Assembly (NCBI RefSeq): GCF_027271155.1
Contig: NZ_CP114542.1
Location: 2,589,001-2,653,000 of the forward strand
Direction: 5' to 3'
Length of the DNA stretch: 64,000 nucleotides
Source of the DNA: Brevundimonas subvibrioides
GTDB lineage: Bacteria; Pseudomonadota; Alphaproteobacteria; Caulobacterales; Caulobacteraceae
Part shown: positions 37,005-44,971 of the stretch, piece by piece
How positions within the stretch are numbered: the stretch's first letter is position 1
Layout of the letters: each line of letters starts with the position of its first letter
The notes under the pieces: generated by a model
Told to the model about the DNA's origin: nothing
Database searches by the model: none
The model's input: the letters and a program-made list of their open reading frames with translations, nothing else
Made by a program: the position numbers and the translations under genes

Positions 37005-38855
37005 TCAGCGATCCCAGGGGAAGCGAAGCGTCGGTGGATTGGCGTAGCGGTCCATCGTGAGGATGAGGCGTGCCCCGCAACCTGGCGCGAGGGCGAGGGT
37101 CAAGGTCGCGGCATTCACGGCCTGAGACGAGTCGCCGACTGTGACGGAGCGGATCTGGTGCTCGCCGTAGCCCCCCCCCTGAATGGTGACTTTCCGCGAT
37201 CGGGTGACGTTGAGGTTGACGAGGGTGACGGCGGTCTCGTCGTCGGTCATGCGGTCGACGAGGGCGGCGACATCCTCGGGCACGCCGGCACGGCGGGTGT
37301 CGGGATCGAAGTAGCGCAGGCGGGCGTACAACGGTGAGCCGCCGGCGTTGGCTGTCGTGGGAGACCAGCCCGGGCGGCTGATGTGGATGGCGCCCATCAT
37401 GGTCTGCATCAGGGCCGTGACGCGCGCCGGATTGATGTCGAGGCAGGCGTCGGCGAGGCGGGTGTCGGGCGTCGTTGTATCCTGGCGCTGGAGCTCGGCG
37501 CGGGCGGCGACCTGGGTCAGGCCGTCGCGCAGGGCGGTCTCGGGCCAGTCGGGGTTGCGACCCTCGAGGAAGGCGACCCAGGGATGGTCCGGGGCGCGGG
37601 CGCGGTCGGACGCCTTCATCGAGAACCACCAGATGTCGAGGCTGTTGGTCTGGTGCAGGCCGGTCTTCCAGCCGTACCAGCCGTCGGGGCCGTACATGGT
37701 CGGGGTCTGGACCTGGCCGTCGACGGTGCGTTTCGCAGCGTTGAGGCGGTCGGCCTGTTTCCGCCAGGTGTCGAGATACTTGTCGTCGCCGGTCAGCAGA
37801 TAGGCATTGAAGAAGCCGAGGATGGTGCGCAGCACGCGGCTGCGGTCCTCGCGCAGGCCGGTGACGGGATTGACCGGGGAGAAGCCCCAGCCGTAGGTCC
37901 CGCCCCACCAGTTTCCGTCCGCGGCCGAACCGATGACGCCGTCGAGCCCTACATTGGACGGTAGCAGGTCGTCGTTCTGTTTCGCCCGCTCGGCCCAGGC
38001 GTCGACATAGCCGATGAGCCAGTCGCGATACTTCGGCTCGTGGTCGATCATGAAGGCGTTGAGCGCCAGGGTCGTAGCGAACAGGTTCAGCGGATGGTCG
38101 CCAACCACGTCGGTGTATTCGTCGTAGTGATGCAGGGTCTCATCGTAGGTGTCCTCGCCGTGCTCCATGAAGAAGCCTGAGGTGTCGAACGGGTCGCCGG
38201 CCCAGTCCAGGGCCGTGGCCTTTCGCAGCATCGGGCCGCGCGAACCGTTCATCAGGCTCTTGATGATCTTGTGCTCGGGATCGTAGTTCGGAGCGTCGGG
38301 GGCCTCGCCCATGTAGAGGGCGCTGAACCGGCGGGCGCGGTCGTGGAAGCGGGGATTGTTCGGGTCCGACAGGCCCTGGACGTGGAACAGCGTCATCTCC
38401 TCGGCATGGTGCTGCCAATCGAGCTGGACGTTGAATTCCTTGTAGAACATGCCCTCGCGGGCGATCTCGACCTCGGTGGTCTTCGCCGCTGTGAACTGGC
38501 GCAGGTGGCCTTCCCAGCCCTGGGTGTACATCGTCTTGACGATCTCGGCGCCGCCCAGGGCATGGAGCAGGGGCCAGTCGTTGAAGTTCTCGATAGCGTC
38601 GTCGGGGCCGTCGTTGGCGCCCCAGCGCTCGAAGCAGAGGAAGTAGCCACGCTCGTCGAAATAGCGGGCGTAGAAGGCCTGACAGGCCTCGGCGTTGGCA
38701 CGCAGAAGCTCGCGCTGAAGCAGGGCCCAGGCCGGCGGGGACATGGGGGTGGAGACGGTCAGGCGGGACGTCGCCGCCCTGGCACAGGGCACGGCGGCGA
38801 GGGCGAGCGCCCCTACGGCCGCGCCGCCGAGCACCGACCTGCGGCTGGAAGCCAT
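37005..38855 (-). CDS. Tat-exported protein of unknown function, possibly a carbohydrate-active alpha-helical barrel
   Basis: 616 residues from the ATG at 38855, which overlaps the transporter stop by one base; a longer open frame exists but only this start gives the twin-arginine signal (ASSRRSVLGGAAVGALALAA, cut near CARA). The mature part is helix-rich with many Trp, Tyr and His (FNDWPLLHALGG, QLDWQHHAEEMTLFHV, GNWWGGTYGWGFSPV, GWYGWKTGLHQTNSLDIWW), a pattern typical of alpha/alpha toroid lyases and hydrolases. The last 100 residues look like a beta domain (TAVTLVNLNVTRSRKVTI). I cannot name the family. Coupling to a glucarate-type transporter suggests a role in sugar-acid use. Confidence 0.7.
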   Translation of the reverse strand: MASSRRSVLGGAAVGALALAAVPCARAATSRLTVSTPMSPPAWALLQRELLRANAEACQAFYARYFDERGYFLCFERWGANDGPDDAIENFNDWPLLHALGGAEIVKTMYTQGWEGHLRQFTAAKTTEVEIAREGMFYKEFNVQLDWQHHAEEMTLFHVQGLSDPNNPRFHDRARRFSALYMGEAPDAPNYDPEHKIIKSLMNGSRGPMLRKATALDWAGDPFDTSGFFMEHGEDTYDETLHHYDEYTDVVGDHPLNLFATTLALNAFMIDHEPKYRDWLIGYVDAWAERAKQNDDLLPSNVGLDGVIGSAADGNWWGGTYGWGFSPVNPVTGLREDRSRVLRTILGFFNAYLLTGDDKYLDTWRKQADRLNAAKRTVDGQVQTPTMYGPDGWYGWKTGLHQTNSLDIWWFSMKASDRARAPDHPWVAFLEGRNPDWPETALRDGLTQVAARAELQRQDTTTPDTRLADACLDINPARVTALMQTMMGAIHISRPGWSPTTANAGGSPLYARLRYFDPDTRRAGVPEDVAALVDRMTDDETAVTLVNLNVTRSRKVTIQGGGYGEHQIRSVTVGDSSQAVNAATLTLALAPGCGARLILTMDRYANPPTLRFPWDR

Positions 38856-40198
38856 CAGGCGGCGCTCACCGGCTTCAGCGTCAACCGCTCGATCTTGCCG
38901 ACGATCAGGAAATAGGCGGCGACCACGAGAATGCAGTGAAGCCCCACGAACCACAGGGCACCGTCGAAGGAGCCGGTGGCGGCGACGATGTAGCCGATGA
39001 CGATCGGGGTCACGATGCCGGCCGAGTTGCCGAAGGTGTTGAAGATGCCGCCTGTGACGCCGACCAGTTCCCTGGGCGAGGTGTCGGAGACCACGGCCCA
39101 GCCAAGCGAGGCGATGCCCTTGCCGAAGAAGGCGACGGCCATGACGACCACGATCAGCCACTCCTGCTGGATGTAGACGCAGGCGATGATGGTCGAGGCC
39201 AGGATCATGCCGATCAGGAGCGGCGTCTTGCGGGCCAGGGTCAGGGAGCCGGTGCGCTTCAGTATGGCGTCCGAAATGACGCCGCCCAGCACGCCGCCAA
39301 CGAAGCCGCAGAGCGCCGGGGCGGCGGCCGCGAACCCGGCCTCCAGGATGTTCAGACCGCGCTCCTTGACCAGATAGATCGGGAACCAGGTGACGAAGAA
39401 ATAGGTCAGGACGTTGATGCCGTACTGGCCGATGAAGACGCCGATCAGCATGCGGCTGGACAGGACCTGTCTGACGTTGGGCCAGGTGAAGGCGGAGGCC
39501 TTGACGACCTTGTCCTCCATACGGATCAGGCCGCCGCCGGCCTCGATATAGTCGAGCTCGGCCTGGTTCACCGACGGGTGCTCAACGGGGCTGTGAATCA
39601 GCTTCCAGAAGACGACGGCAGCGAGAAGGCCAAGTCCACCCATGACGAAGAAGACCGAGTGCCAGTCGTAGGTGTGCACCAGCCAGCCCATCAGGGGGGC
39701 GAAGACGACCAGGGAGAAATACTGGGCCGAGTTGAAGACGGCCGAGGCGAAGCCGCGCTCGGAGCCCGGGAACCAGGCGGCGACAAGGCGGGCGTTGCCG
39801 GGGAAGGAGGGGCTCTCGGCCAGGCCCACGGCGAAGCGCATCGCGAACAGGCCGGCGAAGATCGCGCCTCCGGTCAGGAAGCCGGAGAAGCCCTGGACCA
39901 GCGTGAAAAAGGACCAGGTAGCGATGGCAATGGCATAGATCAGCTTGGTGCCGAACCGGTCCAGAAGGGCCCCACCCGGAATCTGGCCCAGAACATAGGC
40001 CCACGCGAAGGCCGAAAGGATGTAGCCCATCTGGATCGGGTTCAGGCCCAAGTCGATTGATGCGGCATCCCCCGCGATCGAGAATGTTGAGCGGTCCGCA
40101 TAGTTGATGGTGGTCAACAGGAAGACCAGCAGCAGGATCAGAAAGCGGACGTGGGTTCGTTTGCCGCCGGTCGGCCTGGTTACGGGGGCGTCGGTCAT
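38855..40198 (-). CDS. MFS transporter of the anion:cation symporter type (glucarate/galactonate-like)
   Basis: 447 residues from the ATG at 40198 (AAGGAGGA about 10 bp upstream); an upstream extension to 40300 has no such site. Twelve transmembrane helices are expected. The first loop has the ACS family hallmark INYADRSTFSIAG, and AWAYVLGQIPGGALLDRFG follows, as in GudP and DgoT. The likely cargo is D-glucarate, galactarate or a related hexonate, taken up with protons across the inner membrane. The family call is strong, the substrate is from context. It is the first gene of a leftward pair with the Tat-exported protein. Confidence 0.87.
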   Translation of the reverse strand: MTDAPVTRPTGGKRTHVRFLILLLVFLLTTINYADRSTFSIAGDAASIDLGLNPIQMGYILSAFAWAYVLGQIPGGALLDRFGTKLIYAIAIATWSFFTLVQGFSGFLTGGAIFAGLFAMRFAVGLAESPSFPGNARLVAAWFPGSERGFASAVFNSAQYFSLVVFAPLMGWLVHTYDWHSVFFVMGGLGLLAAVVFWKLIHSPVEHPSVNQAELDYIEAGGGLIRMEDKVVKASAFTWPNVRQVLSSRMLIGVFIGQYGINVLTYFFVTWFPIYLVKERGLNILEAGFAAAAPALCGFVGGVLGGVISDAILKRTGSLTLARKTPLLIGMILASTIIACVYIQQEWLIVVVMAVAFFGKGIASLGWAVVSDTSPRELVGVTGGIFNTFGNSAGIVTPIVIGYIVAATGSFDGALWFVGLHCILVVAAYFLIVGKIERLTLKPVSAA

Positions 40199-40365
40199 GG
40201 TCGCGGCTCCTCCTTCGATGTGGCGGGAAGCGGCTGGACGGATGACGGAGCCGAAGCCCGACGCCTGAACGATTGCGTTTCCCGAGGTGCCGTGGGGCAC
40301 CGACCGCCGCCTCTGGGGGCGTTTTAATCCGGCCGACGTTAGAAGCCGCCCGGCGACCGGTCCAA

Positions 40366-40388
40366 GCCAATACCGCTATCGACCAATC
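40366..40388. promoter_or_regulatory. Half-operator related to the 33369 dyad
   Basis: Contains GCCAA, five to six bases, then GCTATCGACC and AAT. The reverse strand of the dyad at 33369-33402 has GCCAA, then GCTATCGACC and GAT at the same spacing; 17 of 23 positions agree. It lies about 170 bp upstream of the MFS start. A 6-bp palindrome (GCGCAT and ATGCGC, 40395-40408) adjoins it. Confidence 0.5.
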
Positions 40389-40472
40389 CAGAAGGCGCAT
40401 TGATGCGCGAGAAATGTAAGCTAATCGCTATGGATTAAACGCCGAGGAAGAGGCTCATCTATGCGCCAAACG

Positions 40473-40492
40473 CCAATCCGGGGCTGGATTGG
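40473..40492. promoter_or_regulatory. Perfect 7-bp inverted repeat in the transporter/receptor gap
   Basis: CCAATCC, six bases, GGATTGG. The same heptamer also occurs singly at 40383-40389 and as GATTGGGATTGG at 40519-40530. The spacing and position, between divergent genes, fit an operator for the receptor at 40661. The rest of the 40199-40660 gap shows no gene. Confidence 0.5.
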
Positions 40493-40660
40493 TTCACGTC
40501 CTGCATCGGTTCATGCCCGATTGGGATTGGCCTACGGCGGTCGCCCAACCCTATTGTCCGTTCGAAATTCAGCTGTCCTGCGGGCCGTCTGGATCACAGG
40601 CGCTTTTCGCGTCGGCCAATAACGATCCGCGACAGCGGGCGACATGGGGAGGTATCGACG

Positions 40661-43459
40661 ATGCGCACGACGCAGCAATTTCACGTTTCACTTCGCGCCG
40701 GAGCCTCGGCCCTGGTGCTCGCTTTCGCCGCCGCAGGGACCGCCCACGCCCAGACGTTGCCTGCACCTACCGACCGGCAGGACGATGAAACCCAGGTCGA
40801 TGAGATCGTCGTCACCGGCTTTCGCGCCAGCCTGCAGAGCGCGATCAGCGCCAAGCGAAACGAGAGCGGCGTCGTCGACGTCATCAGAGCGGAAGACATC
40901 GCCGACTTCCCCGACCTGAACCTCGCAGAGTCGCTGCAACGCGTTCCCGGCGTAGCGATCTCCCGTTCGAACGGCGAAGGCCGCCAGATCTCGGTGCGCG
41001 GACTGGGCTCGGAATACACCCGCGTCCGCGTCAACGGCATGGAGGCCATCGCCACCACCGGTGGCACGGTCAACTCGGGCGGCACCAACCGCACGCGCGG
41101 CTTCGACTTTAACATGTTCGCGTCCGAACTGTTCAACAGCCTGACGGTGCGCAAGACCGCCTCGGCCGATGTCGAGGAAGGTTCGCTGGGCGCTACCGTC
41201 GATCTTCAAACCGCTCGCCCCTTTGACTATCGTGATCCGACGCTCGTGATGGGCGTGCAGGGCAGCTACAATGACCTCGCACGCGAAGTGCAGCCTCGCT
41301 TGACCCTTCTGGCATCACACCAGTGGCTGGAGGGCCGCCTGGGTGCCCTGGTCTCCGTCGCCTACGAGAAGCGCCACATCCTGGAAGAAGGCGCCAACAT
41401 CACGCGCTGGACCTTCGGCGGTGCCAACGGTGGCTTCAACACCGCCTCGACCCTGAGCGGCTATACGATCAGCCAGATCAACGACACGAATACCGCGACG
41501 GCCCTGTATCACCCGCGCATCCCGGCCTACGTCCAGTACGACCACAACAGCGAGCGGCTTGGCGTTACCGGATCGTTCCAGTTCCGTCCGGACGACCAGA
41601 CGACCCTGACGCTCGACGTCCTCTATTCGGACGTCCAGTCGACCCGAGATGAATCCCAGATCCAGGCCATCGGCCTTAGCCGCGGGGGTGCCGGCAAGCC
41701 CCAGACCATCATCCGTTCGGGCGTGGTCGAGGGCCGCAACATCGTTCAGGCCAATCTGGACGCAGTCGATGTTCGCACCCAATCGGCCCACGACGAGCTG
41801 GAGACCGAGTTTCAGCAGTACACCTTCAGCGCCAACCGCAACTGGACCGATCGTTTCCGCACTGGCTTCTTGGCGGGCTATTCGCGTTCGAACTTCTCGA
41901 ACCCCGTCTCGACGATCGTGACCTTCGATCGCCAGAACACAAACGGCTTTTCCTACGATTTCCGCAGCCGGGCACCCGCGATCAACTGGGGCTTCGACGT
42001 CACGGATCCGGCCAACTGGTCGATGGTCAATGGCACCTCGGAAGTCCGGATTCGCCCGAATGAAGTGATCAATACCTTTTCGACCGCCAAGGCGTTCGGC
42101 GAGTTCGACGCCAACGACAACATCACGTTGAAGTTCGGCGTCGATTTCCGTCGCTTCCACTTCGACTCCGAGGGTCAATACCGGACCACCGAGACTGTAG
42201 TTCAAACGCTGAGCGCCGCCGAACTGGCTGCCGTTTCGAGGGTGTTTTCGGGCTTCGGCCGCAACCTCGGCCAGCCCTCGGGCAACGCCACGAGTTGGCT
42301 GGCACCCGACCTGGCCAAATTCATCGCGACCTACAATATCTACTCGAACACGGGCATCTACGCCTTGACCGGGCTGAATAACTCATCGGCGCGCGGCCAG
42401 TACATCACGGTCGATGAGAAGGACATGGGAGCCTACTTCCAGGCCGACTTCAACTTCGACGCCCTTGGTCTCTCCTGGCGTGGCGATGTCGGCGGGCGCT
42501 ACGTCCTCACCGAGCAGTATTCCGACGGCTTTGCCGCAGTCGGAACCTCGATCGAACTGGCCCGGGCGCGCCGCGACTACGACATGTTCCTGCCCTCGGC
42601 CAACCTGGCCGTCGACCTTACCGACACCGTGATCGCGCGCCTGTCGGCCGCCCAGACAATCGCCCGCCCGTCGATCTCTACCCTGACCCCCGGCGGTGAC
42701 GTCGGCATCCAGGGGGCGAACCGGAGCTTCTCGTCGGGCAACCCGAACATCGCCCCGACCAAGTCCGACAACGTCGACTTGTCGCTGGAATGGTATCCGG
42801 ATCGCGACAGCCTGTTCGCGGTCGGTATTTTCTACAAGAAATTCAATACGTTCGTTCAAACCTTGCGCCAGGACATTCCATTCAACCAACTGAACCTGCC
42901 CAATAGCCTACTGACCGGTACGACAGCCCTGCCGACCGACCTTTTCGTGGTGACCCAGCCGGTCAATTCTCCCGGCGGTACGCTGAAAGGCTTCGAGCTC
43001 AACGCCCAGAAGCGTCTCGATTTCCTGCCGGGGTGGCTTGAGAACTTTGGTGTCCAGGCCAACTACACATTCGTGGACTCCAACATCGAGTACCTGACAT
43101 CGGCCGTGCCAGGTGCTCCGACCATCAATGAGACCTTGGTCGGTCTATCAAAGAATGCGGCCAACTTGACCCTGTATTATGAGACCGATCGATTCGCGAT
43201 CCGCGGGTCGGCGGCCTATCGTCAAGGCTATCTGACCCAGGTCCCAGGCAACGACGGCAACACCGTTCATGGCACTAACGAGACGCTGAACTTCGACGCC
43301 CAGGCCTCCTACAACATTACTGACGCGCTGAAGGTCAGCATCGAAGGGATCAACCTGACCGACGAATTCAACGACCAGTACGTCGACGCTTCGAACCGCC
43401 TGAACGTCTATAGCCACACCGGCCGCCAGGTCTTCGCCGGACTCCGCTACACATTCTAG
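40661..43459 (+). CDS. TonB-dependent outer-membrane receptor (Xanthomonas/Caulobacter carbohydrate type)
   Basis: 932 residues. A signal peptide (ASALVLAFAAAGTAHAQ) is followed by the TonB box (VDEIVVTGFR), the plug (LAESLQRVPGVAISRSNGEG, ISVRGLGSEYTRVRVNGM) and a 22-strand barrel ending in YTF. The pattern fits the TonB-Xanth-Caul subfamily, whose studied members take up oligosaccharides or sugar acids. GGGGAGG lies upstream of the ATG. Position opposite the MFS gene suggests it imports the compound that the esterase, Tat protein and transporter handle. It ends before a hairpin terminator. Confidence 0.9.
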   Translation: MRTTQQFHVSLRAGASALVLAFAAAGTAHAQTLPAPTDRQDDETQVDEIVVTGFRASLQSAISAKRNESGVVDVIRAEDIADFPDLNLAESLQRVPGVAISRSNGEGRQISVRGLGSEYTRVRVNGMEAIATTGGTVNSGGTNRTRGFDFNMFASELFNSLTVRKTASADVEEGSLGATVDLQTARPFDYRDPTLVMGVQGSYNDLAREVQPRLTLLASHQWLEGRLGALVSVAYEKRHILEEGANITRWTFGGANGGFNTASTLSGYTISQINDTNTATALYHPRIPAYVQYDHNSERLGVTGSFQFRPDDQTTLTLDVLYSDVQSTRDESQIQAIGLSRGGAGKPQTIIRSGVVEGRNIVQANLDAVDVRTQSAHDELETEFQQYTFSANRNWTDRFRTGFLAGYSRSNFSNPVSTIVTFDRQNTNGFSYDFRSRAPAINWGFDVTDPANWSMVNGTSEVRIRPNEVINTFSTAKAFGEFDANDNITLKFGVDFRRFHFDSEGQYRTTETVVQTLSAAELAAVSRVFSGFGRNLGQPSGNATSWLAPDLAKFIATYNIYSNTGIYALTGLNNSSARGQYITVDEKDMGAYFQADFNFDALGLSWRGDVGGRYVLTEQYSDGFAAVGTSIELARARRDYDMFLPSANLAVDLTDTVIARLSAAQTIARPSISTLTPGGDVGIQGANRSFSSGNPNIAPTKSDNVDLSLEWYPDRDSLFAVGIFYKKFNTFVQTLRQDIPFNQLNLPNSLLTGTTALPTDLFVVTQPVNSPGGTLKGFELNAQKRLDFLPGWLENFGVQANYTFVDSNIEYLTSAVPGAPTINETLVGLSKNAANLTLYYETDRFAIRGSAAYRQGYLTQVPGNDGNTVHGTNETLNFDAQASYNITDALKVSIEGINLTDEFNDQYVDASNRLNVYSHTGRQVFAGLRYTF

Positions 43460-43493
43460 GTCTCGCAGGCTCTCTCCCAAGGCAAGCGATCTC

Positions 43494-43528
43494 AGGGCCG
43501 GCTCTCGCAAGAGGGCCGGCTCATTTTT
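43494..43528 (+). terminator. Rho-independent-like terminator after the receptor
   Basis: GCCGGCTCT, a short CGCA loop, AGAGGGCCGGC (two-base bulge) and then TCATTTTT. The T-run and position 35 bp after the stop support termination. Confidence 0.6.
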
Positions 43529-43616
43529 GCGGACGCATGCCGTGTCCGGCCTAGTCTGTGACGTGATGGAGTGGACGACCTCCACCCAACCAGCTGTTCT
43601 GGCGGTGCGGAGACCG

Positions 43617-43636
43617 TTTAGCGTTGGACTGACAAC
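43617..43636. mobile_element. Isolated IS6 type 2 end
   Basis: GCGTTGGACTGACAACACC is the right end of the type 2 element without the rest of it. The last codons and the stop of the hydrolase gene fall inside it. Confidence 0.65.
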
Positions 43637-44967
43637 ACCCCTTCCAGCCGCGGGCTGAAGCCGGGATCAATAAGGCATGGTTCGGCATGGCGTTCGACGA
43701 ACATCTCGCATAGTGCCAGGACATTCGATGCCGAGGGCTTTTCTCCGGTGTCCAGCCAATGAGTCATGGCGGCCAGTATTGCTGCGTATTGTGGAGCGCT
43801 CAGACGACTGTGTAGCGCCTCAGTCGTGAACACCTGGCTCAGGAGGTCGGATCGACCGGCCATGGCCACCGTGCGGGCGTAGATGGCTTCGTGGGACACC
43901 GACACGGTCGGATCATGGCGCGCATGGAGCGTCAGGGTCGGCAGGACGATGTTGCCGGTCAGGTCGGCGTCATAGGCGAGCGCCGCGACTGCGGCAGGGT
44001 CAGCCTCGAACCGATCCACTCCCTGGTTCAGGGCGACGTCGTCGTCCGCCCCCACATAGGTCGTGCCGGCGTTGGAAAAGGGGTTGGCACCGCCCAGCCG
44101 ATTCCAGACCAGGTCCTGGAACAGATTGGTAGCCCAGGCCAGATGAGCCACAAGGTTGTCGGCGGTCACGCCGGTCACCGACAGGATGTTGCGTAACGCC
44201 GTTGCCTGCGCTGGCGTGCGGGCCTCGGGAGCGAGGCTGAGCCCGGTGCATGCCTCGACCCGGGCCGACAGGTCTGCTCGTGACATGGAAGCCCCCTCGG
44301 GCAATCCCTGCCAGACCGGATACTGTGTTTCGTCCGGGCGCGGATGATTGTGGCAGTAGAACTGATAGACGGCGCGCAGATCGGCACGAAACGTATAGCC
44401 CCGCGTACCGCCGGCCAGCAGTCCGCTGGTCAGGATGACGCCGTCGTAGTTTCGGCTGCCGTCCGCTGCGACGGCATACAGTTCGGCCGCCTTCGCCGCG
44501 ACATTGCCGCCCCAGGACTGGCCATGAAGGATTGTGCGCCGAGGCTTGCCGAAATGGTCCCACACGATCTGACGAAGGTCGTCGGTGTCCCGCGCCGCCA
44601 TTCGCACGCCATACCCACCCCGACGATAGGTGGATCCGGCCCAGGCATAACCTGCACGCACCATCATGGAGAACCGGTCCAGATCCTCGACCGGATCGTC
44701 GCGCTGGGGCTCGCCTGTTCGCGGGCCGCCATGGGCGTGGACGATCAGGGTGCCGTTCCAGTCCCGGGGATAGGCGACCCAGTACCAGGCACCGTCGCTC
44801 GACCGGCCGGACGAGCAACTCGTCCCCTCCGGCAGACTGGAAGGACAGGTGGCCGGCTCCGGATCAACCGCCTGGGCGGAGGCGGGTGTGAACACACCCG
44901 CCCCTGTCAGGCCCGCGGCGGCCAGGATCGAAAGGACGACACGCATCGTTCCCGGCCGTCGCGACAT
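43618..44967 (-). CDS. Exported alpha/beta hydrolase
   Basis: 449 residues from the ATG at 44967; an ATG at 44946 in frame also gives a signal peptide (VVLSILAAAGLTGAGVF to ASAQA). Alpha/beta hydrolase motifs: LIVHAHGGPRTGEPQ, nucleophile elbow LHGQSWGGNVAAK, Asp in HARHDPTVSVSH and His in EALHSRLSAPQ. A long helical lid lies between residues 230 and 330. Cysteine pairs suggest disulfides in the periplasm. It starts 4 bp after the receptor stop, so it is co-transcribed. Its last residues (GVLSVQR) and stop codon come from an IS6 end, so the native C-terminus is probably lost. Confidence 0.83.
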   Translation of the reverse strand: MSRRPGTMRVVLSILAAAGLTGAGVFTPASAQAVDPEPATCPSSLPEGTSCSSGRSSDGAWYWVAYPRDWNGTLIVHAHGGPRTGEPQRDDPVEDLDRFSMMVRAGYAWAGSTYRRGGYGVRMAARDTDDLRQIVWDHFGKPRRTILHGQSWGGNVAAKAAELYAVAADGSRNYDGVILTSGLLAGGTRGYTFRADLRAVYQFYCHNHPRPDETQYPVWQGLPEGASMSRADLSARVEACTGLSLAPEARTPAQATALRNILSVTGVTADNLVAHLAWATNLFQDLVWNRLGGANPFSNAGTTYVGADDDVALNQGVDRFEADPAAVAALAYDADLTGNIVLPTLTLHARHDPTVSVSHEAIYARTVAMAGRSDLLSQVFTTEALHSRLSAPQYAAILAAMTHWLDTGEKPSASNVLALCEMFVERHAEPCLIDPGFSPRLEGVLSVQR

Positions 44968-44971
44968 GGAC

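Noticed and set aside
36856..37908. Minus-strand open frame overlapping the esterase end and the Tat protein
   Set aside because: Out of frame with the Tat-exported protein, Arg- and Pro-rich, no domain.
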